A program made the position numbers and the translations under genes. This document shows positions 25,713-33,563 of a stretch of 43,171 bases of DNA, in pieces. The notes under the pieces are model-generated. The model was given only the letters and a program-made list of their open reading frames with translations. It ran no database searches and was not told where the DNA came from. Source of the DNA: Candidatus Zixiibacteriota bacterium (GTDB lineage: Bacteria; Zixibacteria; MSB-5A5; GN15; FEB-12); the NCBI GenBank assembly GCA_024276275.1, contig JAJRXM010000083.1, forward strand, positions 1-43,171, given 5' to 3'. How positions within the stretch are numbered: the stretch's first letter is position 1; every line of letters begins with the position of its first letter.

Positions 25713-27650
25713 ATGTTTGAACAAGGACGAGGCTTTACAGAAACAAAACTTTCAGTTGAATTTAAAAATAAACTATCCGATGCCGCACAAATCTGTCGCG
25801 GTAATATATTGAAAATGACAACTCTTGCAATGTCGGGCCATCCGGGCGGTTCTATGTCATCAGTAGACATCTATCTGATGTTATATATGCAAACAAATAT
25901 CGACAGCAAAGATATTTCCCGTGACGACCGTGACAGGATTATTATTTCTCATGGTCATACTTCTCCGGGAGCATATACAGCACTTGCAACAGCCGGTTTT
26001 TTTGACATAGATGATGCTATTGCCGGTTTTAGATTAGCCGGTTCACCGTTTGAAGGTCATGTCGAACGATCTGTCCCCGGTATTGAATGGGGGACAGGTA
26101 ATTTAGGACAGGGACTTTCTGTCGGAATCGGAAAAGCTTTGTATGCCCGTTTGTCTGAACAGAAATTTCATACGTATGTTTTTATGGGCGACGGTGAACA
26201 GCAAAAAGGACAGATTGGCGAATCAAGACGGATTGCCGCTAAGTATAAACTATCTAAACTGACAACGATTATTGATTACAATAAATTACAAATCTCCGGT
26301 GATATTTCAGAAGTACTGTATCAAAATATTTCGGCAGAATGGAAAGCAGATGGTTGGCAGGTTATAGAAATAGATGGTCATGATTTAGACCAGGTCTACG
26401 ACGCTTTTTATAAAGCAGCTCATAATGAAGATGCTCCGATAATGATTCTTGCCAAGACAGTAATGGGCAAAGGTGTTTCATTTATGGAAAACAAACATGG
26501 TTTCCATGGTGCTCCGTTGAAACCGGAACAGTTATCAGATGCCCTTACTGAGTTGGGTATGAATAATGATTTAGAAAAATATCAGCAAATGCGAAATGCT
26601 GAATTTGCCGGACAGTTGGCTAAAAAATACAAACATACACATTCAACTTATCCATCAGTTAAAAAGGGTGAAGCAATTGTCTACGGACTTGATGCTAAAA
26701 GTGATAACCGCTCGGCTTTTGGAAATGCGTTGGTCTCCGTTGCCGGTGCGAATGTCGGTAATAAAGATTTTCATTTTGGAGTCTTTGATTGTGATTTAGC
26801 AGGTTCGGTTAAAACTGCCGGCTTTGAAAAAAAATATCCTAGTAATTTTTTCCAGTTTGGCATTACAGAACATTCTACGGCTACAACAGTCGGTTCATTG
26901 TCTGCTGAAAATGCAATAGGTATATGGGCTGATTTTGGAATGTTTGCAATTGCCGAGACCTATAATCAGGCTCGTCTGAGTGATATAAATCATGCTAATG
27001 TAAAGTTGTTTTGTACGCATTGTGGTATCAACGTAGGTGAAGACGGTATGACGCATCAGTCGATAGATTACTTCGGTCTTTTAAATTCAACCTTTGGTTG
27101 GAAGGTCATAACTCCGGCCGACCCAAACCAAACCGATAAAATTGTCAGACACGTTTTAGCAACTGAAGGAAACTTTGCGGTTATCATGGGGCGTTCGGTT
27201 CTGCCGATTATTACAAATGAAAATGGGCAACCGTATTTTGGTGAAGGTTATACGTATCGTTATGGGCGGATGGAAGAAATCCGAAAAGGTGCTGATATAG
27301 CTTTGATCTCATCGGGGAATATGTTGTTTGCTGCTATGGATGCTTATGAGATGCTGAAAGCTGACGGAGTTAATGTTTCACTTTATTCAGTTTCAGACTG
27401 GTCAGATTTACATGATGATGATATAAAAACACTCGCAGTATATAAACATGTTGTTGTACTTGAAGATCATAATATTAAAACAGGACTAGGGACTGCAATT
27501 GGTGATGCTATGATTACGAGCGGCAATGTTGTTTCGTTAACAAAATTAGGTGTTGCAAAATTCGGTTCTTCCGGTAAACCTGCTGATTTGTATAAGATGC
27601 TTGAGATGGATGCCGCTTCGGTTGTGAGGAAGATTAGAGAAATTATTTAG
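25713..27650 (+). CDS. tkt: transketolase
   Basis: This single-chain transketolase (645 residues from ATG 25713) moves two-carbon units between sugar phosphates with thiamine diphosphate. Motifs are MSGHPGGSMSSVD, GHTSPGAYTAL, WGTGNLGQGLSVGIG, the TPP/metal-binding GDGEQQKGQIGE and, in the pyrimidine half, GITEHSTATT, WADFGMFAIAETYNQ and GEDGMTHQSIDY. The frame begins at a GTG at 25680, but AAGGAA at 25698-25703 lies ten bases before the ATG at 25713, so the shorter form is favoured. It follows rpe closely and precedes a broken glucokinase and a TPP-synthesis-related gene, a coherent carbohydrate set. No defects are visible. Confidence 0.93.
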   Translation: MFEQGRGFTETKLSVEFKNKLSDAAQICRGNILKMTTLAMSGHPGGSMSSVDIYLMLYMQTNIDSKDISRDDRDRIIISHGHTSPGAYTALATAGFFDIDDAIAGFRLAGSPFEGHVERSVPGIEWGTGNLGQGLSVGIGKALYARLSEQKFHTYVFMGDGEQQKGQIGESRRIAAKYKLSKLTTIIDYNKLQISGDISEVLYQNISAEWKADGWQVIEIDGHDLDQVYDAFYKAAHNEDAPIMILAKTVMGKGVSFMENKHGFHGAPLKPEQLSDALTELGMNNDLEKYQQMRNAEFAGQLAKKYKHTHSTYPSVKKGEAIVYGLDAKSDNRSAFGNALVSVAGANVGNKDFHFGVFDCDLAGSVKTAGFEKKYPSNFFQFGITEHSTATTVGSLSAENAIGIWADFGMFAIAETYNQARLSDINHANVKLFCTHCGINVGEDGMTHQSIDYFGLLNSTFGWKVITPADPNQTDKIVRHVLATEGNFAVIMGRSVLPIITNENGQPYFGEGYTYRYGRMEEIRKGADIALISSGNMLFAAMDAYEMLKADGVNVSLYSVSDWSDLHDDDIKTLAVYKHVVVLEDHNIKTGLGTAIGDAMITSGNVVSLTKLGVAKFGSSGKPADLYKMLEMDAASVVRKIREII

Positions 27651-27670
27651 GTGGAGAATTATAACTTTAT

Positions 27671-28639
27671 ATGTTAGCAGGATATATTACAGCCAACAGA
27701 ACAGCTTTGGCACGTATAGTAGTTGTCAATGAAAGTCCGATATTAAACCAATTTGCTGAATATGATAATTCACAATTTTCAGGGTTTGATTCTATCCTTT
27801 CTTTATATCTCAGAAAGCACAAAGGAGATAGTAAGTTTGTTTGTTTAGGTGTGGCCGGTCCTGTAATTCAGAATACTGTTAAAGCGACTAATATCCCCTG
27901 GATAATAGATGGGGCAAAAATTAAAGAATCTTATAACTTTTCTCAAGTGAAAATTTGTAATTATATTGTTACTACCGCTAAAGGACTTTTTGAAATTTCG
28001 GATGAAAAAGTTTTTACAATTAATGAAGGTAAATAAGTGTCGGGTGGGAATTTTGGACTTTTAGCTGCGGGATATGGACTCGGCGAAGGGTTGATATTTT
28101 ATGACGGGTCATGCTATCATCCGTATGCCTCCGAAGGCGGACATGCCGGATTTACACCGTGCAGTCAATTAGAAGTAGAATTATGGGAACATTTATATAG
28201 TAATTTAGGTTTTGTAGAAACAGAAGATGTATTATCATTAAACGGGCTTGTGAGAATTTACGAGTTTATGCTGTCATCCAATCGGGCTACGAAAGCTGAT
28301 TGGTTTAAGAAAGCAGACGATAAAGCATCAAAAATAATTGAAGTCGGGTTATCCGGGCGGGATGAAATTGCTTTGAAGTCATTAGACTTATTTGTAGATT
28401 GTTTGGCGACAGAAGCAGCAAATTTGGCTTTGAAGGGGATGACACTTTCGGGGATTTATCTCGGGGGTATTATTGTACCGCAAATTATTACGGCATTGGA
28501 GCAAGGAAGGTTTATGGAACGGTTTGTTCATAAAGGAAAGATGGAGCCGTTACTTGCAAAAATTCCGGTAAAAGTTATAATAGATGAGAAAATCGCTCTC
28601 AAAGGAGCAGGAACCATAGCATACGAGTTGTCAAAATGA
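27671..28639 (+). pseudogene. glk: glucokinase, decayed: in-frame TAA and lost active-site motifs
   Basis: The frame 27671-28639 matches the glucokinase (PF02685-type) family over about 322 residues, which phosphorylates glucose with ATP. Well-kept stretches are GVAGPVIQNTV, TNIPWIID and ASEGGHAGFTP. Codon 122 is TAA (28034-28036) in INEGK-stop-VSGGN. The nucleotide-binding DIGGT motif reads Y5-I-T-A-N9. The catalytic aspartate of the LND motif is Tyr (C96-N97-Y98). The GTGLGEG loop reads G134-Y-G-L-G-E-G. Three separate catalytic features plus the stop make an active enzyme very unlikely. The frame is otherwise free of stops and shifts, so decay is recent or the sequence is faulty. It overlaps the following gene by four bases. 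Confidence 0.8.
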
Positions 28640-29295
28640 AAAAAAAGTTTATTCTATTTTTAAACGGTGAGTACAAAAAAGATGATATCGAATACTATAA
28701 GAATCTCTTAGATGGTAAAACATCTGTTGCAGTTGACGGGGGATATGATTTTTTTATACAGGCTGAGGTGCAGCCGGATTATATCATCGGTGATATGGAC
28801 TCTATTGATAAAATTGAAGATTCAATTCCTGATGATATTGCTGTTTTTGAATTTCCCAAAGATAAAGATTTAACCGACGGTCACGCTGCCTTGGACTTTT
28901 GTATGAAAGAAGATTTTAGTTCGATTGAAGTTGTCATGCCGAATATCGGTGAGCCGGATCATTTTATAGGAAATATATTGCTTCTTTTTCATAAGGATGT
29001 TAAGAAGAAGATTCGTGAAAAACGTGAAATTCTGTTTTTAAGTAAAAATTATGAATATCGTATCTTAGATAATTCCAAACTGGAAATTTTAGATGCTGCT
29101 GGAGATAGCTTTTCTATTATGCCTATATCAAAGTCTATTATGCTTTTTTGTGAGGGGACAAAATACGATGTGAAAAATCTCAAAGTTGACTTGGGTGAAA
29201 CACGAGGGCTGCGGAATAGAATTGTTACAAATGAAATGATGATAAAGATTTCCGGTGAAGCAATTTTTATAAGGAAGTTAAATTCTAGTAATTGA
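28636..29295 (+). CDS. thiamine pyrophosphokinase-like protein
   Basis: This 219-residue protein matches the thiamine pyrophosphokinase fold: AVDGGYDFFIQAEVQPDYII, the metal-binding GDMDSI, FPKDKDLTDGHAALDF, and PDHFIGNILLLF in place of the usual GGRxDHxLxN. A C-terminal beta domain ends with GLRNRIVTNEMMIKISGEAIF, where GLSNxxxxN is usual. It would make thiamine diphosphate, the cofactor of the neighbouring transketolase. The ATG overlaps the glucokinase stop by four bases. The replaced residues (Pro before DH, Arg for Ser) leave some doubt about whether activity is standard. Confidence 0.8.
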   Translation: MKKKFILFLNGEYKKDDIEYYKNLLDGKTSVAVDGGYDFFIQAEVQPDYIIGDMDSIDKIEDSIPDDIAVFEFPKDKDLTDGHAALDFCMKEDFSSIEVVMPNIGEPDHFIGNILLLFHKDVKKKIREKREILFLSKNYEYRILDNSKLEILDAAGDSFSIMPISKSIMLFCEGTKYDVKNLKVDLGETRGLRNRIVTNEMMIKISGEAIFIRKLNSSN

Positions 29296-29316
29296 AAATT
29301 TAATTTCGACAAATTC

Positions 29317-29344
29317 TTGACAAGTTTTGAAGTTTCGCTATATT
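29317..29344 (+). promoter_or_regulatory. promoter of tRNA-Gln
   Basis: TTGACA at 29317-29322 and TATATT at 29339-29344, 16 bases apart, about 42 bases before the mature tRNA 5' end. Both boxes are nearly ideal and directed at the tRNA. Confidence 0.7.
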
Positions 29345-29386
29345 CAAAATCTAAAGTCAGCAGAGCATGCTGAAGTTCAAATAAAC

Positions 29387-29457
29387 TGGGATATCGTCCA
29401 ATGGTAGGACATGCGGTTCTGGTCCGCAGTATCAGGGTTCGAATCCTTGTATCCCAG
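29387..29457 (+). tRNA. tRNA-Gln (anticodon CTG)
   Basis: The cloverleaf is complete. The acceptor stem is TGGGATA/TATCCCA, the D arm GTCC-AATGGTA-GGAC and the anticodon stem TGCGG/CCGCA around loop TTCTGGT (anticodon CTG). The T arm is AGGGTTCGAATCCTT and the discriminator base is G. CCA is not encoded. The gene starts the island: a tyrosine integrase gene follows 119 bases later, and the 3' half of this tRNA is the probable attachment site. No second copy of the 3' half is seen in the window, so the far attachment site lies beyond 43171. Confidence 0.93.
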
Positions 29458-29503
29458 CTTTAAAACTCTTGTTAAAATTATCTCCTTATATACCAATAAG
29501 TTA

Positions 29504-29533
29504 TTGACAGGCGTAGTCTCCATATGTTATATT
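29504..29533 (+). promoter_or_regulatory. integrase promoter
   Basis: TTGACA at 29504-29509 and TATATT at 29528-29533 with an 18-base spacer point to the integrase gene. The last base of the -10 box is the first of two TTCTAACG repeats, so a protein bound there would block this promoter. Confidence 0.5.
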
Positions 29534-29576
29534 TCTAACGTTCTTCTAACGCATTTAATTAAAGGAATTGTTAGAA
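29533..29576 (+). repeat. TTCTAACG direct repeats with an inverted partner
   Basis: TTCTAACG occurs at 29533-29540 and 29544-29551 (11 bases apart, one helical turn), and its inverted core GTTAGAA at 29570-29576 just before the integrase ATG. The arrangement resembles arm-type sites for a tyrosine recombinase or an operator for autoregulation. The assignment is inference from position. Confidence 0.45.
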
Positions 29577-30704
29577 ATGGCGAGTATTCAAAACAAAATT
29601 AATAAGCAGGGTAAAAAGATATTTTATGTCGTTGTACCTTTGAAAAATAAAAGAAAATGGATACGTGCAGGAACAAAACAACAGGCAACAAATCTAATGC
29701 GTCAACTCTCAGAGGTACGAGAAGAAGAGTTATACGAAAGATTAGGATTTACTCAAAACCTCATTAGTGTTGAAGATTATTTCAACCGCTTCCTTGAATT
29801 TGTAAAACTTCATAATCAGAGTTCTACGCTTAAACGTTATAGTGCGATAATTCATACATTCCAAGTCTTTTTAAATAAATACTATAATTTCTTGTCTCAT
29901 ATTTCTGAGATAAAACTTGAGCATATAGAAGAGTATCAAAATATTAGATTAAATTCTTTGGATTTAAAAAATGAAGCTGATGGAAATAAAATAGGTACTC
30001 ATACTAAAAAAAAATTACCTACTCCTCAAACAGTTAATTTTGAGACTAATGTAATACGAACGGCATTTCTTTGGGGACAAGATAGAGAGCTTATTAAAAA
30101 TGTTCCAACGGAAAAATTAAAAAAACTCAAACCTAAGCTTGTTCAAAAATCAAAAATTTTATCTCTTGAAGAATGTCATTTACTGCTTTCAACAGCTCTC
30201 TCTATGTCTAAAACAACAATGAATATGAAATTGTTCTATTATGTTTTCAAGTTTATGTTGAATTCTGGACTACGATCAGGAGAACTCTGTAATTTAACAT
30301 GGGACGATGTGGATATTGAGACTCGTTTAATTAAAATTCAACCTAAAGCTAATTGGACACCAAAAACGTGTACTAGAGAATTTTATATGAACGATGCATG
30401 TTTTGAAATTTTGAAATCTCTTAAGAAAGAGAGTAACTATATTTTCCTTGATAATAAAGAAGAGCAACTCACCGTTAAAAGACTTAGAAATGCATTTTTG
30501 AGGATTTGCAAAAGGTGTGGACTCACTCAATATACAAGAGTGCATGACTTAAGACATACTTATAACAGCTTTATGCAAATGAATGGCGTAGATGCTCCAA
30601 CTATGGGTAAAATTTTAGGACATAAAGATATTGAAACTACGATGATATATACTCATCAAACAGTAGAGCATTTAAAGCGAATGGCGAATAAAGTATCGGT
30701 TTAA
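29577..30704 (+). CDS. tyrosine recombinase/phage-type integrase
   Basis: This 375-residue integrase has an N-terminal SAM-like core-binding domain (about 60-165) and a C-terminal catalytic domain with R233 (SGLRSGELCNLTW), H323-D-L-R326-H, H349 (LGHKDIETT) and the nucleophile Y358 (MIYTHQT). It should integrate and excise the island at the adjacent tRNA-Gln. The ATG at 29577 is chosen because AAAGGA lies ten bases upstream; an in-frame TTG at 29568 is too near that site. The gene reads outward from the tRNA, the usual orientation for elements inserted in tRNA 3' ends. Codon use is more AT-rich than in the backbone, as in the rest of the island. Confidence 0.93.
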   Translation: MASIQNKINKQGKKIFYVVVPLKNKRKWIRAGTKQQATNLMRQLSEVREEELYERLGFTQNLISVEDYFNRFLEFVKLHNQSSTLKRYSAIIHTFQVFLNKYYNFLSHISEIKLEHIEEYQNIRLNSLDLKNEADGNKIGTHTKKKLPTPQTVNFETNVIRTAFLWGQDRELIKNVPTEKLKKLKPKLVQKSKILSLEECHLLLSTALSMSKTTMNMKLFYYVFKFMLNSGLRSGELCNLTWDDVDIETRLIKIQPKANWTPKTCTREFYMNDACFEILKSLKKESNYIFLDNKEEQLTVKRLRNAFLRICKRCGLTQYTRVHDLRHTYNSFMQMNGVDAPTMGKILGHKDIETTMIYTHQTVEHLKRMANKVSV

Positions 30705-30736
30705 TCTTTAGTAGAAACCGATTAAAGTAAATTCAA

Positions 30737-30764
30737 TTGATTTAGAAATGGAATGTGTTATCTT
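30737..30764 (+). promoter_or_regulatory. possible promoter for the 92-residue gene
   Basis: TTGATT at 30737-30742 and TATCTT at 30759-30764 have a 16-base spacer, about 36 bases before the ATG at 30800. It may also feed the restriction operon downstream. Confidence 0.35.
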
Positions 30765-30799
30765 TTATTATTATTTTATAGCGAAATTTGGGTGAAATA

Positions 30800-31078
30800 A
30801 TGAAGGGATTATTCTATAGACTTCTTGAAGATGGAGACAAGCAAATAATTGGAACTTTTATGTTAAATCAAGAGGGGTCGAAGGTACTCTTTTATCCTGA
30901 AGGTTCTAACGAACCTATAACGGATTCTGCTTTTATTGTTAAGTTTAGTAAAATCTACTGTGCGATTACACATGATGGTTGTTTTGATGTTGATTTAGAC
31001 AAAGATGGTGTTAAGAAATACTTAGAGAACTTAAAATTTAGATTTAGTGGTTACACTTGGGTTGAGAATGTAGAATGA
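30800..31078 (+). CDS. hypothetical 92-residue protein
   Basis: This small acidic protein is not recognised. It starts MKGLFYRLLEDGDKQIIG and ends YTWVENVE. The pattern of short strands with Gly/Asp turns and aromatic residues suggests an all-beta or beta-rich fold. A GGGTGA motif lies just before the ATG at 30800, which is why the upstream in-frame TTG at 30788 is not used as start. It stands between the integrase and hsdM with its own possible promoter, and could be an accessory or control factor for the restriction system. That role is a guess from location only. Confidence 0.6.
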   Translation: MKGLFYRLLEDGDKQIIGTFMLNQEGSKVLFYPEGSNEPITDSAFIVKFSKIYCAITHDGCFDVDLDKDGVKKYLENLKFRFSGYTWVENVE

Positions 31079-31132
31079 ACACAAGATTTATAATAAATTA
31101 TAGTTAGTTATTGATATAAGGATTTATATTAA

Positions 31133-31156
31133 ATGGAAAACAATAATGGCAATTAA
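31133..31156 (+). CDS. possible 7-codon leader peptide overlapping the hsdM start
   Basis: An AAGGA at 31118-31122 is ten bases before an ATG at 31133 that encodes MENNNGN and stops at 31154-31156. The hsdM ATG (31146) lies inside this mini-ORF in another frame and has no ribosome binding site of its own at good distance. Ribosomes ending the leader could restart at hsdM. This would limit methylase expression. It is only an observation about layout. Confidence 0.3.
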   Translation: MENNNGN

Positions 31157-33563
31157 AAAAAGTGAATTATATAGTTCTCTATGGAAAAGCTGTGATGAGC
31201 TACGAGGCGGAATGGATGCCTCGCAATACAAAGATTATGTACTCGTAATTCTATTTGTAAAATATGTAACAGATAAATCTAAAATTGATTCTGATTTTTT
31301 GATTGATGTTCCAAAAGGCGGTAGTTTTGATGATATGATTAGCCTTGTAGGGAAAAAAGATATTGGTGAAAACATCAATACAATTATCGCAACACTGGCT
31401 GAAGCAAACGATTTAAAAGGAATTATTGATGTAGCTGATTTCGACGATGATGATAAATTAGGCAAAGGGAAAGACATGTTAAAACGTCTTTCCAAATTAG
31501 TCTCAATTTTTAGTGATTTAGACTTTGGTAAAAACAAAGCAGAGGGCGATGATATTTTAGGAGATGCCTATGAATATCTGATGAGACATTTTGCTACAGA
31601 ATCAGGAAAAAGTAAAGGACAGTTTTATACTCCATCCGAAGTCTCAAGAATCATGGCAAAAGTCATAGGAATTAATAGTGCTAAAACCTCAGATCAAACC
31701 GTATATGATCCTACTTGCGGTTCAGGTTCTCTTCTCTTAAAGGCTGCCGATGAAGCACAAAAAAAAGATATATCTATTTATGGACAAGAAAATGATGTAG
31801 CAACTCGAGCACTTGCCAAAATGAACATGATCTTACACGGACATGAATTAGGAGATATTTGGAGAGGGAATACTATTTCTGAACCTCACTTTAAAGAAAA
31901 TAACGGTAGTCTAAAAAGGTTTGATTTTGTTGTAGCTAATCCCCCGTTTTCTATGAAGTCATGGAGTAGTGGAATTATACCTGAAGAAGATGAATTTGAA
32001 CGTTATGATATAAAAGATTGGGGAAGTGCTCCACCTGCCAAAAATGGTGACTATGCCTTTTTGTTACATATAGTAAAATCATTAAAAAGCTCCGGTAAAG
32101 GTGCTATCATCTTACCACATGGTGTTCTTTTTAGAGGTAATGCAGAATATGAGATTCGTAAAAATCTAATCAAACGTGGTTACATAAAAGGAATAGTTGG
32201 ATTACCACCTAACCTTTTTTATGGAACAGGCATTCCTGCTTGTATCATTATTCTTGATAAAGAAAATGCTGAAACTCGAAAAGGCATTTTTATGATTGAT
32301 GCGAGCAAAGACTTTTATAAAGATGGAAATAGAAACAGATTACGCTCAAGAGACATTCATAAAATTGTTGATGTTTTTACAAAACAAATAGAACTTGAAA
32401 AATATTCTCGAATGATTCCCAAATCAGAAATTACTGATGAAAAAAATGATTACAATTTAAACCTTCTAAGATATATTGATACACAAGAAGAAGAAGACAT
32501 TCAAGATATTGAAGCACATCTCAAGGGAGATATACCAAACAAGGATATAGAAAAATTAAATTCTTATTGGAAGGTATATCCAAACTTAGAAAAAGTTCTA
32601 TATACAAAGAGTAAAAGGAAAAATTACTCTTCCCTACTTATTAATAAAGATAAAATTAAATCGATCATTTATGACAATTCAGAATTTAAAGATTACTCGA
32701 AAAAAGTTAGAAAATCTTATCTCAATTGGAAGAAAAATAACGAAACTTATCTTAGATCACTAAAAGTAGGAGCTAAACCTAAAGAAATTATTTATACGAT
32801 TTCTGAAGACATACTTTCTAGTTTTTCAAAACTCGATCTTATAGATAACTATGATATGTATCAACATATGATGACTTATTGGTTTGAAACTATGCAAGAT
32901 GACATTTATTTTATTGTAATTAATGGATGGATTATTGAAATCAATTTAGTGAAAAATAAAAAAGGGAAAGAAACTGGTTGGGATTGTGATCTAATTCCAA
33001 AACCACTTGTAATAGATAAATATTTCTCGAAGGAACAAGCTGATATAGAAGCATTACAAAGCGACTTTGAAGTGCTTGTTCAGGAAAAAGAAGCCTTTGA
33101 AGAAGAACAGACAGATGAAGACGATATTTTCTCAGAGTGTCGTGGAAAAAAGGGAGATATAACTAAAGGTGAGATTAACAAAAGAGTAAAAAAAATAAAA
33201 AATGATTCTGAGTTTGTTGAAGAACTTGAACTCATAAAAAAGTATCTTGAATTATTAGATAAAGAAAAAGTTCTTAAAGATAATATAAAAAAAGCTATTG
33301 TTGAACTTGATAAAATTTTATTTAAGCAATATAAGAGTTTAACAGTTGATGAGATAAAAGACCTTGTTGTTGAAGATAAATGGTTTGCTTCAATTTCTAA
33401 CTCTGTTAATGAAGAGATTGAACGTATTTCCCAAACTCTTACAGGGAGAATCAATGAGTTAGCATTGCGATATGAAACTCCTCTTCCTAAATTATTCGAT
33501 GATGTAGAAGGATTAACTAAGAAAGTTAATAGTCACTTGGAGAAGATGGGCTTCTCATGGTAG
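31146..33563 (+). CDS. hsdM: type I restriction-modification DNA methyltransferase subunit, with long C-terminal extension
   Basis: This 805-residue N6-adenine methyltransferase of the HsdM family has an N-terminal helical HsdM_N region (SSLWKSCDELRGGMDASQYKDYVLVILFVKY, shown in part as WKSCDELRGGMDASQYK). The SAM-binding motif is D188-PTCGSGS and the catalytic motif N265-PPF. Together with HsdS it methylates adenines in a bipartite site; with HsdR it also supports cleavage. Ordinary HsdM proteins have about 500-560 residues, so about 250 are extra here. The tail (about 420-805) is rich in Lys and Glu and has coiled-coil-like stretches; its role is unknown. The stop overlaps hsdS by seven bases. 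Confidence 0.93.
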   Translation: MAIKKSELYSSLWKSCDELRGGMDASQYKDYVLVILFVKYVTDKSKIDSDFLIDVPKGGSFDDMISLVGKKDIGENINTIIATLAEANDLKGIIDVADFDDDDKLGKGKDMLKRLSKLVSIFSDLDFGKNKAEGDDILGDAYEYLMRHFATESGKSKGQFYTPSEVSRIMAKVIGINSAKTSDQTVYDPTCGSGSLLLKAADEAQKKDISIYGQENDVATRALAKMNMILHGHELGDIWRGNTISEPHFKENNGSLKRFDFVVANPPFSMKSWSSGIIPEEDEFERYDIKDWGSAPPAKNGDYAFLLHIVKSLKSSGKGAIILPHGVLFRGNAEYEIRKNLIKRGYIKGIVGLPPNLFYGTGIPACIIILDKENAETRKGIFMIDASKDFYKDGNRNRLRSRDIHKIVDVFTKQIELEKYSRMIPKSEITDEKNDYNLNLLRYIDTQEEEDIQDIEAHLKGDIPNKDIEKLNSYWKVYPNLEKVLYTKSKRKNYSSLLINKDKIKSIIYDNSEFKDYSKKVRKSYLNWKKNNETYLRSLKVGAKPKEIIYTISEDILSSFSKLDLIDNYDMYQHMMTYWFETMQDDIYFIVINGWIIEINLVKNKKGKETGWDCDLIPKPLVIDKYFSKEQADIEALQSDFEVLVQEKEAFEEEQTDEDDIFSECRGKKGDITKGEINKRVKKIKNDSEFVEELELIKKYLELLDKEKVLKDNIKKAIVELDKILFKQYKSLTVDEIKDLVVEDKWFASISNSVNEEIERISQTLTGRINELALRYETPLPKLFDDVEGLTKKVNSHLEKMGFSW

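Noticed and set aside
320-28036. Recoding of TAA/TGA as sense codons (alternative code or selenocysteine)
   Set aside because: TAA and TGA end many intact genes in the window (for example TAA at accA, mreD and rpe; TGA at mreC and the 3175 gene), the affected proteins are not selenoproteins, and no Sec insertion structure is apparent.
30696-30730. Pseudoknot or terminator after the integrase (GGTTT/AAACC and TTAATC/GATTAA)
   Set aside because: Arms are short and AT-rich, with no T run; such pairs are expected by chance here.
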